Assembly: GCF_001517545.1 (NCBI RefSeq)
Contig: NZ_FBYA01000004.1
Location: forward strand, 108,418-172,417
Length of the DNA stretch: 64,000 nucleotides
Reading direction: 5' to 3'
From: Limnohabitans sp. Rim47
GTDB lineage: Bacteria; Pseudomonadota; Gammaproteobacteria; Burkholderiales; Burkholderiaceae_C
This document shows, one piece after another, positions 51,240 through 61,118 of this stretch. Position numbers and translations under genes: made by a program. Under the pieces are notes generated by a model that was given only the letters and a program-made list of their open reading frames with translations, had not been told where the DNA came from and ran no database searches. How positions within the stretch are numbered: the stretch's first letter is position 1; the number at the start of each line of letters is the position of its first letter.

Positions 51240-52520
51240 TCACTGGCCAAACAACTTCATCAAGTGCTGCCACCCGCGCAGCAGCAGGCCCGAGCGTTCC
51301 ACTTCGGTTTGAGCCACCAGTGGGGCTTCGCTCACGGGTTTGCCGTTGGCCGTGGCGATCACTTTGCCGATCACAGCGCCTTTGGCCACAGGCGCTTGCA
51401 GATCGGCAAGCAGTTCCACCTTGGTTTGCACTGACTGGCCACGCGGCACAGTCAGCATCCACGGTGCGCCCAGCACGGCTGGCGTGGTGTCGGCTTTGCC
51501 AAAGCTGACTTTGGCCGTGCCCACGACTGCACCAAGCTGGATAGGGGTGGTCTTTTCAAAGCTGCCAAAGCCCCAGCCCAGCAAGGTGCGCGATTGGTCT
51601 GCGCGTGCTTGGGGGCTGTACGTGTTGAGGATGACGGTGATCAAGCGCATGTCGTTGCGCTTGGACGAGGTGACCAGGCAGTAGCCTGCTTCTGCGGTGT
51701 GGCCGGTTTTCAGGCCGTCCACGCTGGGGTCGGTGTAGAGCAAGGCGTTGCGGTTGCCTTGTTTGATGCCGTTGTGTTTGAATTCGCGTTCGGCGTAGAG
51801 CGGGTAGTAGTCAGCGCCGCCCGCGATGATGGCGCGGGCCAAGATGGCCAGGTCTCGCGCAGACGATTTGTGTGCCGGGTCGGGCAGGCCGGTGGGGTTG
51901 ACGAAGGTGGTGTGCGTCATGCCCAAGCGCTGGGCTTCGGCGTTCATGAGCTTGGCAAAGCCCGCCTCGGAGCCCGCCATGTGTTCGGCAATGGCCTTAG
52001 AGGCATCGTTGCCCGACTGGATGATGATGCCGCGCAAGAGGTCGATGACCGTGGCCTGGCTGTTCAGGGGCAGGTACATGCACGACTCGGCGCTGGTGCC
52101 TCGGCACCAGGCGTTTTCGCTGACGGTGACCAGGTCGGTAGGCTTGAGTTTGCCCGAGCGCAGCGCTTGCTCGACGATGTAGCTGGTCATCATCTTGGTG
52201 AGCGATGCGGGGGGCAGTGCTTCGTTGGCGTTGGCCGAGGCGAGCACTTGGCCGGAGTCGTAGTCCATCAGCAGCCAGGCTTTGGCGGGCAGCGCGGGGG
52301 CGTTGTCGGCCAGTGCGGTGTCTGCGGCCAGTGGCGGCAGTGCGTTCACAGCAGCCGCAGCCTTTTTAGGAGGCGTGGCTTTTTTAGCGGGAACAGCCTT
52401 TTTGTGAGTCGCGGGCTTGGTGGCTTTGGGGCCAGCCGCCAAGGACGAGGCACTGGGCGCCAGAGCGCCTGCAGTGATGGCGAAGAAGACAGGAAGGAAG
52501 TAGGAGATTTTGATTTGCAT
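51240..52520 (-). CDS. D-alanyl-D-alanine carboxypeptidase (PBP5/6 family)
   Basis: The 426-residue exported protein has a signal peptide (QIKISYFLPVFFAITAGALA) followed by a Lys/Ala/Pro-rich linker (about residues 30-62). The serine active site is ASLTKMMTSY, the second motif SGNDASKA, and the third KTGHTAEAG. It trims the terminal D-alanine of peptidoglycan pentapeptides in the periplasm. A C-terminal membrane-binding helix is likely (LLLRGWQHLMKLFG). Confidence 0.93.
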   Translation of the reverse strand: MQIKISYFLPVFFAITAGALAPSASSLAAGPKATKPATHKKAVPAKKATPPKKAAAAVNALPPLAADTALADNAPALPAKAWLLMDYDSGQVLASANANEALPPASLTKMMTSYIVEQALRSGKLKPTDLVTVSENAWCRGTSAESCMYLPLNSQATVIDLLRGIIIQSGNDASKAIAEHMAGSEAGFAKLMNAEAQRLGMTHTTFVNPTGLPDPAHKSSARDLAILARAIIAGGADYYPLYAEREFKHNGIKQGNRNALLYTDPSVDGLKTGHTAEAGYCLVTSSKRNDMRLITVILNTYSPQARADQSRTLLGWGFGSFEKTTPIQLGAVVGTAKVSFGKADTTPAVLGAPWMLTVPRGQSVQTKVELLADLQAPVAKGAVIGKVIATANGKPVSEAPLVAQTEVERSGLLLRGWQHLMKLFGQ

Positions 52521-52580
52521 GGGGTTTATACCGACAGAGCGCCGATTGTCGCCGATGGGTGTTGCTGATTTAAAGGCGCG

Positions 52581-53096
52581 TTAGCCCTGCGCACCCATCA
52601 AATAGTCCACCTTGCCCACGTCTACGCCGTTGTGGCGGAGGATGGTGTAGGCCGTGGTGATGTGGAAGTACATGTTGGGCAGCATCCAGCCGGTCAGGTA
52701 GTCCTGACCTTTCAGGGTGCGGGTTTTGCCCGGACCTGCGGGGAAGGTGATCTCTTTGTCTTCGCTGCCGTCCAGCGCGGCGGCGGGCACGGTGGCCATA
52801 AAAGCCAGGGTTTTTTGGATGCGCTCTTGCAGTTGTGCCAAGGTGGTTTCGGTGTCATCAAACTTGGGCGCTTCGATGCCACTCAAACGGGCCACACCGT
52901 TTTTGACTGCATCGCAAGCGATCAGCACTTGGCGCGTGAATGGAAACATGTCCGGGGCCAAACGGTAAGTCGTCAGCGCCGTGGGGTCGATCTTTTTGGT
53001 TTCGACGAACTGCTCGGCTTTGGCCAAGATGTGGCTCAGGTTGGTGAGCATGCGGGTGCACACAGGCAAGCTGGCGCTGGACATGGAAAGGGTCAT
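52581..53096 (-). CDS. DUF1993 domain protein
   Basis: The start ATG 53096 gives 171 residues of the DUF1993 (four-helix DinB-like) family. Conserved parts are RLAPDMFPFTRQVLIACDAV and GQDYLTGWMLPNMYFHITTA, with His spaced as in related metal-binding DinB proteins. No activity is known. It lies upstream of, and in the same direction as, the carboxypeptidase gene. Confidence 0.82.
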   Translation of the reverse strand: MTLSMSSASLPVCTRMLTNLSHILAKAEQFVETKKIDPTALTTYRLAPDMFPFTRQVLIACDAVKNGVARLSGIEAPKFDDTETTLAQLQERIQKTLAFMATVPAAALDGSEDKEITFPAGPGKTRTLKGQDYLTGWMLPNMYFHITTAYTILRHNGVDVGKVDYLMGAQG

Positions 53097-53182
53097 GAGG
53101 TGTCTCCGGATTGGAATCAACGAGGTTCGGGCGAAAGGCTCAAGCGCTCTTTTTGGTATGGCTCGAAAGGGGCAGCTCGCTG

Positions 53183-53641
53183 TCAGCCGATTTCGGCGAT
53201 CAGTTCGATCTCGACACAGGCACCCATCGGGATTTGTGCGACGCCAAAAGCGCTGCGGGCATGGGCACCCGCTTGCGGGCCAAACACCTGGCCCAGCAGC
53301 TCGCTGCAGCCGTTGGTAACCAAGTGCTGCTCGGTGAAGTCGCCAGTCGAGTTGACCAGGCTCATCACTTTGACGATGCGTTTGACTTTGTTCAGGTCGC
53401 CGACGGCGGCGTGCAGCGTGCCCATCAGGTCAATCGCCACGGCGCGGGCGGCTTGTTGGCCTTCGGCTGTGCTGATGTTTTTGCCCAGTTGACCGGCCCA
53501 GACTTTGCCGTCTTTTTTGGCGATGTGGCCCGACAAAAAGACCAGATTGCCCGTTTGCACAAAGGGCACATACGCCGCTGCGGGGACAGCTACGGGGGGC
53601 AATTCGATGTTGAGGGATTTCAGGGTGTCGTAAACGCTCAT
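53183..53641 (-). CDS. RidA/YjgF-family enamine/imine deaminase
   Basis: The start ATG 53641 gives 152 residues. VQTGNLVFLSGHIAKKDGKV and AQIPMGACVEIELIAEI are the conserved RidA blocks; the usual Arg of the motif near the C-terminus (R-x-A-V-G) is not present, so it belongs to a YjgF subgroup other than RidA proper. Members hydrolyse reactive enamines or imines. It stands alone, with a palindromic repeat half 15-50 bases upstream. Confidence 0.85.
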   Translation of the reverse strand: MSVYDTLKSLNIELPPVAVPAAAYVPFVQTGNLVFLSGHIAKKDGKVWAGQLGKNISTAEGQQAARAVAIDLMGTLHAAVGDLNKVKRIVKVMSLVNSTGDFTEQHLVTNGCSELLGQVFGPQAGAHARSAFGVAQIPMGACVEIELIAEIG

Positions 53642-53654
53642 GGTCGTGCTTTGT

Positions 53655-53690
53655 GTTGTGGGGATGGGTTCCTGCGTTCGCAGGAATGAC
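53655..53690. repeat. Palindromic element, 27-bp type
   Basis: A palindrome with the ATGGGTTCC...GGAATGAC ends, in the spacer upstream of the RidA-family gene. Same superfamily as those at 27.9, 32.1, 40.6 and 63.8 kb. Confidence 0.75.
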
Positions 53691-53767
53691 AAATCAGCAG
53701 GAATTGTCGCTGAATTCAATCGCTGACGTGAGCCCGCATCAGTCAGTCCGAATCAGTGAGTTGGTGC

Positions 53768-54688
53768 TCATTCGTCCACTGGTGCCACCGTCACGGCCAC
53801 TTCGAGTGTGTGCGCCCCGCCGCCTTGGAGCACGCCGCGCAGAGGTGACACATCGGCAAAGTCGCGGCCCACCGCCAAGCGCACATAGTCTTCGCCGGGA
53901 CTGGCCAAGCCGGTGCGGTCATTGGTCGGGTCCAGGTCCAGCCAGCCCTGGCAGGCGTGGCTGGCCAATTCGGGCAAATAGACCGAAGCCCAGGCGTGCG
54001 ATGCGTCGCTGCCCACCAAGCGAGGCTGGCCTGGTGGAGGCTGGGTCAGCAGGTAGCCGCTCACGTAGCGGGCGGGCAAGCCCAGCGAGCGCAGGCAAGC
54101 CAACATGATGTGGGCAAAGTCCTGGCACACGCCGCGCTTTTCGGCCAGCGCTTCGAGCGCGGGGGTGTTGATGTCGGTGCTTTGCGATTCGTAGCGGAAG
54201 TCGCGGTGCATGCGTGCCGTGAGTTCTTGGGCGGCTTGCACCAAGGAGCGGCCGGGCGTGAAGCTGCTTTGCGCGTAGGCCAAAAATGCTTCGTGCACCG
54301 GTGCATGGTGCGAGCCAAAGACAAAACCGCTGTGCACATCGCCCGGCTGCCCGCCCCGGTATCGGAAATGCTCACGCACCGATTCCCAGCTTTGGCGGGC
54401 GTTCTTGGCGCTGGCGGTGCCCGTGCCCGTGGCGATGGCCGAGGTGATGATTTCGCTGTGCGCCCGAACCATTAGGCCATCGTGCGGGTGGGTCAGCGCC
54501 CAATACGAGCGGTGGTTCAAAAAAGCGTCGATGTTGTGTTGCACCGTGGCCGCGGGCTCGACCTGCATCCAGTGGCTGATGACTTTTTGGCAAGGGGTGT
54601 CAGCCGGTTGCAGGTGGGCCACATGCTGCGCGGTTTGCACCTGCGGGCTGTAGTGGTAGCGGGTTTCGTGGGTGATGGCCAGGCGCAT
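53768..54688 (-). CDS. Transglutaminase-like peptidase/amidase (small member of the operon)
   Basis: The 306-residue protein carries a transglutaminase core: Cys in KRGVCQDFAHIMLACLRSLG, His in DASHAWASVYLPEL and Asp in GWLDLDPTND. The N-terminal RLAITHETRYHYSPQVQTAQ matches the bacterial transglutaminase N-domain. It is the third gene of a - strand operon with the ATP-grasp/alpha-E fusion and the 1136-residue transglutaminase. Its substrate is not known; cysteine-protease or amide transfer activity is likely. Confidence 0.88.
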   Translation of the reverse strand: MRLAITHETRYHYSPQVQTAQHVAHLQPADTPCQKVISHWMQVEPAATVQHNIDAFLNHRSYWALTHPHDGLMVRAHSEIITSAIATGTGTASAKNARQSWESVREHFRYRGGQPGDVHSGFVFGSHHAPVHEAFLAYAQSSFTPGRSLVQAAQELTARMHRDFRYESQSTDINTPALEALAEKRGVCQDFAHIMLACLRSLGLPARYVSGYLLTQPPPGQPRLVGSDASHAWASVYLPELASHACQGWLDLDPTNDRTGLASPGEDYVRLAVGRDFADVSPLRGVLQGGGAHTLEVAVTVAPVDE

Positions 54689-54703
54689 GGTGGGTCAGTC
54701 GGT

Positions 54704-57442
54704 TCAAGCGCCAACGCTGTAGCGGGCTTCGCCGCTGTGCGTGAAAAACAGGCCGCACAGCTGGTCTGACACATCGCGGGCTGCCGTTTGGCAATGCGCC
54801 AGTGCGGAGTGCAGCGGCAAAGGGCTGTCGGCTTGGGTGGGTTGACGGCTTGCTAGGCTGGTCAGCGGCCACAACGCCTCGGGTGTCAGCTCGATCAGGT
54901 TCGGCACCAGCTCAGCCAGGGGCAAAGTGGCACCGTCGGCCAGCTGGCCCATGCGCCGCAAGCGTGAGCGCAGGGTGTGCGCCACCCAGCCGAGGGATCT
55001 GGGGTTGTCGGAGTTGGTGACCAATAAATCCATCAAGGCTTGGGGCGTGCGGCTTTGCTGGTACTGGGCATGGAAGCTGATGGTGCTGTCAAACAGGTCG
55101 AGCACGGCATCAAACCCGGCTTGCTCGCCGATCAGGCCCAGTTGGACAGCCTCGCTCAAGGCGCTGGACAAAAATTCCAACCGTTCAATGTGGCGGCCAA
55201 TTGAGAGCAAACGCCAGCCATCGTCGCGGCTCATGCGGTCGGTTTGCGCTCCGGTCAGGGCGGCCAGCATCTGGCTGGTGTCGGCCAGCAGGCGCTGCAC
55301 GGCCACGGTGTCGGGCGTGCTTGGGGCGCTCGACGTGGCCTCTGTGTGGTCTTGGGCAGGCTTGAAGAAACGCGACTCGGCTTGTTCGAGCAAGCGCCAG
55401 TGTTCAGGCGACAGGCGTTCGCGCACCGACGCGGCAGCCAGCCGCACGGCACGCAAATTGAAGCCGACGCTGGTGGCCAGTTCTTTGTCCCACAAGCCCG
55501 CGATCAATGAGCGCTCAAACACCCGGTGCGCTTGTGATGCGGCAGGCACGCCTGCCCGCACCAGACCATGGCGCGTGGCCATGCGGGTGATGAAGTTCAG
55601 CAGGCAAGGCAGGTTCTGGTTTTCGCTGCCCAAAATTTCCAGGCTCAATCGCACCAGGCGCATGGTGTTTTCGGTGCGCTCGGTGTAGCGGCCCATCCAG
55701 AACAGGTTTTCTGCTGCGCGGCTGGTCACCAGCCGTTGGCGCTGCGACGATGTGTCGCCCGTCAAAGGGCCTTGGCTGGGGGATGGGGGCGGGCTTGTCG
55801 ACTGAGATTGAGACTGACTTTGTGACTGTGACTGCGCGGGCGATTGCACCCAGACATCGGCGCTGCTGCCCCCGCGCTGCATCGAGGCAATGCCTTCTCG
55901 GGTGCCCAGTCGTGCCAAGCCGCCGGGCAACACTTGCCAGCCGCCTTGCGCGTTGGCCACAGCAAACACCCGCAGCACCACGGGACGCGACTGGATCGCG
56001 CCCGCAGCCTCAGCGCCGCTTGCGCTATTGGCGGTGTTGGGGCCAGCTTGCCAAGTGGGCTGGTGCGACAGCGGCAACCAGGATTGCAGCGTGTGGGCGT
56101 CGGGGTCGCGCAAGATGCGGCCCGCCCATTCGTTCTGTTCTTGCCGCGACAAAGCATGGCCCAGCACGGGCTCAAAGCTTTGGCGGTCGGTGTTGTAAGG
56201 GTAGGTTGGCTTGATCACGCAGCTTTGAATGCGTGGCAACACGTCTTGCAGCGCAGCCGCTTCGCCACACCACCAGCTGGGGATGGCGGGCAGCTGCAGC
56301 GCTTGCCCCAGCAGATCTCGCGCCAATGCCGGCATGAAGCCCAGCAAGGCGTTCGATTCGAGAAAGCCCGAGCCCGGTGTGTTGGCCACCAGCACATGGC
56401 CGCTGCGCACCGCTTGCAACAAGCCGGGCACGCCCAGCGTGGAGTCGGCACGCATTTCCAGCGGGTCGAGCCAATCGTCGTCCACGCGTTTGAGCAAGCC
56501 GTGCACGGGCTGCAGGCCTTGCAGCGTTTTGAGGTAGAGCTTCTCGTCACGCACGGTCAGGTCGTTGCCTTGCACCAAGCTCAGGCCCAAATAACGGGCC
56601 AGATAGGCGTGCTCAAAATAGGTTTCGTTATAAGGACCCGGCGTGAGCAGCGCGATGTGGGCACCAGCGCCTGCCGGGCTGCGGGCCTTGATGCCGTCGA
56701 TCAAGGTGCGGTAGGTCTCGGCCAGACGCTGGACCGGAAAAGCCTCGAAGGCCTGCGGGAACTGGCGCGACACAATTTGACGGTTTTCCAGCAAATAGCC
56801 TAGACCCGAGGGCGCCTGCGTGCGCTGCGACAACAACCACCAGCAGCCGTCAGGGCCGCGCGCCAAATCGAAGGCCGCCAAAGACAAATAGCGGCCACCC
56901 ACGGGCGGCACGCCGTGCATGGCTGGCAAATAAGCGGGGTGGCCTTGCACCAGCGCAGCGGGCAATTGCCCATTGAGCACCAATTGCTGAGGCCCGTAGG
57001 CATCGGCCATGATGCGTTCGAGCAGCTGCATGCGCTGCATCACACCCGCCTCGATTTGTTGCCAGTCGGCGTGTCCCAGCATGAGCGGAAACAGGTCGAG
57101 CGACCAAGGCCGCTGCGGTTGGTCAGAGGCGGCATACACGTTGTAGGTGATGCCGTTGTCGCGCACCTGTCGTTGCAGGTTGGCCATGCGGGTGTTCAGC
57201 TCGGCTGTGCCCGGTGTGGCGGCCGTGTTTTGCTGTTCAATGAAGGTGAGCCAGGCGGCGCTGAGCGTGGCGGGCTTTTCTGTGCCCGCGCTGGCGTTTG
57301 CTGCCGGCGTCGTGCCCTGAACTGAAACTGCCCCGCGCAGTTCGTCCCAATGCCCGTCAGGCGCACGCTCTTGCTGAAGAGCCGCCCATTTCATGGCGTG
57401 CGCTTGCGTTGGGCTGTCAGCTTGGGACGATGGCTCATTCAT
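54704..57442 (-). CDS. Circularly permuted ATP-grasp and alpha-E domain fusion
   Basis: This 912-residue protein joins two domains usually encoded separately. Residues about 80-520 are the circularly permuted ATP-grasp domain (VNDLTVRDEKLYLKTLQGLQ-like block near residue 292, NTPGSGFLES, YPYNTDRQSF). Residues about 575-900 are the alpha-helical alpha-E domain (NLFWMGRYTERTENTMRLVR). A linker of SQ dipeptides and Pro/Ser (about 532-555), encoded by a hexanucleotide repeat, separates them. Such ATP-grasps are predicted to form amide bonds on peptides. It starts 18 bases after the large transglutaminase gene. Confidence 0.88.
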   Translation of the reverse strand: MNEPSSQADSPTQAHAMKWAALQQERAPDGHWDELRGAVSVQGTTPAANASAGTEKPATLSAAWLTFIEQQNTAATPGTAELNTRMANLQRQVRDNGITYNVYAASDQPQRPWSLDLFPLMLGHADWQQIEAGVMQRMQLLERIMADAYGPQQLVLNGQLPAALVQGHPAYLPAMHGVPPVGGRYLSLAAFDLARGPDGCWWLLSQRTQAPSGLGYLLENRQIVSRQFPQAFEAFPVQRLAETYRTLIDGIKARSPAGAGAHIALLTPGPYNETYFEHAYLARYLGLSLVQGNDLTVRDEKLYLKTLQGLQPVHGLLKRVDDDWLDPLEMRADSTLGVPGLLQAVRSGHVLVANTPGSGFLESNALLGFMPALARDLLGQALQLPAIPSWWCGEAAALQDVLPRIQSCVIKPTYPYNTDRQSFEPVLGHALSRQEQNEWAGRILRDPDAHTLQSWLPLSHQPTWQAGPNTANSASGAEAAGAIQSRPVVLRVFAVANAQGGWQVLPGGLARLGTREGIASMQRGGSSADVWVQSPAQSQSQSQSQSQSTSPPPSPSQGPLTGDTSSQRQRLVTSRAAENLFWMGRYTERTENTMRLVRLSLEILGSENQNLPCLLNFITRMATRHGLVRAGVPAASQAHRVFERSLIAGLWDKELATSVGFNLRAVRLAAASVRERLSPEHWRLLEQAESRFFKPAQDHTEATSSAPSTPDTVAVQRLLADTSQMLAALTGAQTDRMSRDDGWRLLSIGRHIERLEFLSSALSEAVQLGLIGEQAGFDAVLDLFDSTISFHAQYQQSRTPQALMDLLVTNSDNPRSLGWVAHTLRSRLRRMGQLADGATLPLAELVPNLIELTPEALWPLTSLASRQPTQADSPLPLHSALAHCQTAARDVSDQLCGLFFTHSGEARYSVGA

Positions 57443-57460
57443 CCGGTCAATTGTCGCTGA

Positions 57461-60400
57461 TCACACCCGCCTCAAATCCAGCGTGTACGGGAACTCGGGG
57501 CTGGCGTGCAGTGTGGCGTTGGGGCCGAGTGCAGCCAGTTGTTTCATCGCGCCGGGCGTGTGCCCCATGCGGAAGAAGCGGGCCATGCGGCGGCTTTCGG
57601 CCTCGTAGGCGTTGACCGGGAAGCCCTCGTAGCTGCGGCCACCGGGGTGAACCACATGGTATTGGCAACCGCCCAAAGAGCGCTTCATCCAGGTGTCCAC
57701 CAAGTCCACAGTCAGCGGGGCGTGCATGCCGATGCTGGGGTGCAGAGACGAAGGCGGGTTCCAGGCTTTGTAGCGCACGCTGGCCACGTATTCGCCCACC
57801 ACGCCCGTGGGCTGCAAGGGCAGGGGCTTGCCGTTGACGGTCACGGTGTGGCGGCTGGGGTTCATGCCTGTCACATGCACCTCGATGCGTTCGAGCGATG
57901 AGTCCACATAACGGGCCGTGCCGCCTGCGCTGCTTTCTTCGCCCATGACGTGCCAGGGCTCCAGCGCATTGCGCAAGGTGAGCACCGTGCCATCGACACG
58001 CAACTGGCCCACCAGCGGAAAGCGGAACTCAAAATGCGGCGCAAACCAGCTCGGATCAAAGTGAAAACCCGCATCGCCCAGCTCGGTGAGCACATCGTCA
58101 AAGTCTTTGTGAATCCAGTGCGGCAGCATGAAGCGGTCGTGCAGCTCGGTGCCCCAACGGGTCACGGGGGCAACATAAGGCGCGTTCCAGAAACGGGCCA
58201 CCAGCGCACGCAGCAGCAGCTGCTGCACGATGCTCATGCGGGCGTGTGGCGGCATCTCAAAGGCCCGCAGCTCCAGCAGACCCAAGCGGCCTGTGCTGCT
58301 GTCGGGTGAGTACATCTTGTCGATGCAAAACTCACTGCGGTGGGTGTTGCCGGTCACGTCCACCAGGATGTTGCGCAGGGTGCGGTCGACGATCCAAGCG
58401 GGCATGTCGGTGCCGTATTTCTGCCGGTTTTTCAGGATTTCGCGCAGCGCGATTTCGAGTTCGTAGACCTGGTCGTTGCGTGCTTCGTCCACGCGCGGGG
58501 CCTGGCTGGTGGGGCCGATGAACATGCCGCTGAACAAATAGCTCAGGCTGGGGTGGTTGTGCCAATAAAGGATGAGGCTGGCCAACAATTCAGGGCGGCG
58601 CAAAAACGGACTGTCTGCTGGCGTTGCCCCGCCCATCACCATGTGGTTGCCACCGCCGGTGCCGGTGTGACGGCCGTCGGTCATGAACTTTTCGGCGCTC
58701 AGGCGTGTTTCAAATGCGGCTTGGTACAAAAACTCGGTGTGCGCCACCAGCTCGCCCCAGTTGTGGGCCGGGTGGATGTTGACCTCGATCACGCCCGGGT
58801 CGGGGGTGACTTGCAAAAGTTTGAGGCGCGGGTCGCGGGGCGGCGGGTAGCCTTCCATGACGATCTTCATGCCCAGGGTTTGGGCGGTGGCTTCAACCGC
58901 GCTGACCAAGGCCAAGTAGTCTTCGAGGCGCGCCAGGGGCGGCATGAAGACATAAAGCACACCCAATGGCTTGGCCGATGGGCTGCCTTGCGTTTGCCCT
59001 TCGGCCTCGGCCTTGGGGCCATTGGCACGGCGCGGGTCACGCACTTCCACGCACAGGGCGGTGCGCACCACGGTGGCATCAGACTCGAACTTGGCGGCAG
59101 GCGCTGCTGGAGCCGTTGCCGGAGGCTTTTGAGCGTGGCGCGGCTGCATCGTCACCGGGGCGGCAGCTGGCAAGGCGCTGCGGGGCGAAAACGGGTCTTG
59201 CTCGATCATCTGCCAGCGCTCGGTCGGTGCGGCCCACGGCAAAGAATCCAGTGGCAATCGCCAGCCCATGCTGGAGTCGCCGGGCATGAGGTACATGCGC
59301 TCGTCGCGCAGGAACCAGCGACCGGTTTGCCAGCGCGGCCCGGTCAGTTTGGGGGTGACCGTTTCAAGGGGTTGCAGGGGTAACACATAACCCACAGGCT
59401 GGTCCAGCCCTTGGCTGAAGATGCGGCGCAAACGGATGCGCTCCATCTCGTCGTCCAGCTTCGCGTCAAACGGGTCTACGTTCACGGGCAAACGGCGCTC
59501 GCGCCACAGGTAATACCAAGTGTCCTCGTAGCCGGGCAGCACGGTGTCGCTGGGCAGGCCCAGCTGCGCTGTCAGCCCTTGCATGAAGCGTTGGGCATCG
59601 GCGCTGGTGTAGTGGCTGGGTTCGCGCTCGTCGGCAAACACATCGGGGTCTTGCCAGCAAGGCGTGCCATCGGCACGCCAGTAAATGCTGAGCGCCCAGC
59701 GCGGCAGTTGTTCACCCGGGTACCACTTGCCTTGGCCAAAATGCAAGAAGCCGCCTTGGCCGTATTGTTGGCGCAGTTTGTGAACCAACTCGGTGGCCAG
59801 GCCCCGTTTGCTTGGCCCCAAAGCATCGGTGTTCCACTCGGCACCGTCACGGTCATGGGTGGACACAAAGGTCGGCTCGCCGCCCATGGTCAGGCGCACG
59901 TCTTGCGCTACCAACTGCGCGTCCACCTGGTCGCCCAGGGTCAGTACATCGGCCCATTGTTCCTCGCTGTAGGGCTTGGTCACGCGGGGTGATTCGTGGA
60001 TGCGCGTGACGCTCATCACGTGGTGAAACTCGACCTCGGCTTTGTCCATCACGCCTTCGATGGGGGCCGCGGCCGAGGGTTGCGGTGTGCAGGCCAGCGG
60101 GATGTGGCCTTCGCCGGCCAAGAGGCCCGAGGTCGGGTCGAGCCCGACCCAGCCTGCGCCGGGCAAATACACCTCACACCAAGCGTGCAGGTCGGTGAAA
60201 TCCACCTCGGTACCGCTGGGGCCATCGAGCGATTTCACATCGGGGGCCAGCTGGATCAGGTAGCCCGAGACAAAGCGGGCCGCGATGTTCATGTGCCGAA
60301 AGAGTTGCACCAACAGCCAAGCCGTGTCACGGCAGGAGCCGCTTTGGAGGGTCAGGGTTTCTTCAGCGGTTTGCACGCCGGGTTCCATGCGGATGGTGTA

Positions 60401-60871
60401 GCGGATGTCTTGGTGCAGGCGCTGGTTGATTTGCACCAAAAAATCAATGGTGCGCTGGCGCTTGCGGTCCATGCTGGCCAGGTATTTCTTAAACAGGGGT
60501 GTCTTGTGCTCTTTGTCCAGATAGGACTGCAGCTCTTCTTTGACCGTGTCCGAGTACTTGAAGGGCACTTCTTCGGCCGAAGGCTCTAGAAAAAAGTCAA
60601 AGGGGTTGAACACTGCCATTTCGGTGACCACGTCCACGGTGACTTTGAAAGCCGTGGTCTTTTTGGGGAAGACCAAACGCGCCTGGTAATTGGCAAAGGC
60701 GTCTTGCTGCCAGTTGATGAAATGTTCGGCGGGCTCGACCTTGAGGCTGTACGACAGGATGCGGCTGCGGCTGTGTGGGGCCGGACGCAAGCGGATGACT
60801 TGCGGGCCGAGTTGCACAGGGCGGTCGTATTCGTAATGGGTAACGTGGTGCAGGGCAACGTGTATCGACAT
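57461..60871 (-). CDS. Large transglutaminase-like protein with DUF2126
   Basis: The 1136-residue protein has an N-terminal transglutaminase domain (residues 1-290; Cys in GSCRDTAWLLVQLF, His in DLHAWCEVYLPG, Asp in GLDPTSG) and a long C-terminal DUF2126 region beginning near VRLTMGGEPTFVSTHD. The N-terminus SIHVALHHVTHYEYDRPVQL is family-typical. It is the first gene of the transglutaminase/ATP-grasp/alpha-E operon and probably acts together with them on a peptide or amide substrate. Actual reaction unknown. Confidence 0.9.
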   Translation of the reverse strand: MSIHVALHHVTHYEYDRPVQLGPQVIRLRPAPHSRSRILSYSLKVEPAEHFINWQQDAFANYQARLVFPKKTTAFKVTVDVVTEMAVFNPFDFFLEPSAEEVPFKYSDTVKEELQSYLDKEHKTPLFKKYLASMDRKRQRTIDFLVQINQRLHQDIRYTIRMEPGVQTAEETLTLQSGSCRDTAWLLVQLFRHMNIAARFVSGYLIQLAPDVKSLDGPSGTEVDFTDLHAWCEVYLPGAGWVGLDPTSGLLAGEGHIPLACTPQPSAAAPIEGVMDKAEVEFHHVMSVTRIHESPRVTKPYSEEQWADVLTLGDQVDAQLVAQDVRLTMGGEPTFVSTHDRDGAEWNTDALGPSKRGLATELVHKLRQQYGQGGFLHFGQGKWYPGEQLPRWALSIYWRADGTPCWQDPDVFADEREPSHYTSADAQRFMQGLTAQLGLPSDTVLPGYEDTWYYLWRERRLPVNVDPFDAKLDDEMERIRLRRIFSQGLDQPVGYVLPLQPLETVTPKLTGPRWQTGRWFLRDERMYLMPGDSSMGWRLPLDSLPWAAPTERWQMIEQDPFSPRSALPAAAPVTMQPRHAQKPPATAPAAPAAKFESDATVVRTALCVEVRDPRRANGPKAEAEGQTQGSPSAKPLGVLYVFMPPLARLEDYLALVSAVEATAQTLGMKIVMEGYPPPRDPRLKLLQVTPDPGVIEVNIHPAHNWGELVAHTEFLYQAAFETRLSAEKFMTDGRHTGTGGGNHMVMGGATPADSPFLRRPELLASLILYWHNHPSLSYLFSGMFIGPTSQAPRVDEARNDQVYELEIALREILKNRQKYGTDMPAWIVDRTLRNILVDVTGNTHRSEFCIDKMYSPDSSTGRLGLLELRAFEMPPHARMSIVQQLLLRALVARFWNAPYVAPVTRWGTELHDRFMLPHWIHKDFDDVLTELGDAGFHFDPSWFAPHFEFRFPLVGQLRVDGTVLTLRNALEPWHVMGEESSAGGTARYVDSSLERIEVHVTGMNPSRHTVTVNGKPLPLQPTGVVGEYVASVRYKAWNPPSSLHPSIGMHAPLTVDLVDTWMKRSLGGCQYHVVHPGGRSYEGFPVNAYEAESRRMARFFRMGHTPGAMKQLAALGPNATLHASPEFPYTLDLRRV

Positions 60872-61118
60872 ATTTCTAACTGCGCAACAGGGGCTGCACG
60901 CATGACAAATGCAGCTTGGGCGGTTACAACTAGCAAGACACGCGCCAGGGTGCGGACCCAGTCAAGCCAGCCAGTCAGCGTGGTTGATTGCAGGGCCCGA
61001 ATCAAAAGAGCGCCAAAGCGACTGTTCAGAAAATCGGCCAAATCAGGGAGGCTGTCATGAAGCGATGCTGCACGCAGGGTATTGGTCGGGCGCAAGCGTG
61101 TGCCATGCGGAGCCGCCC

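Noticed and set aside
61057..61118. ATG at 61057 after GGGAGG as the comEC start
   Set aside because: It is not in the comEC frame. In-frame ATGs are 61065 and 61119; 61119 has the better spaced GGAG.
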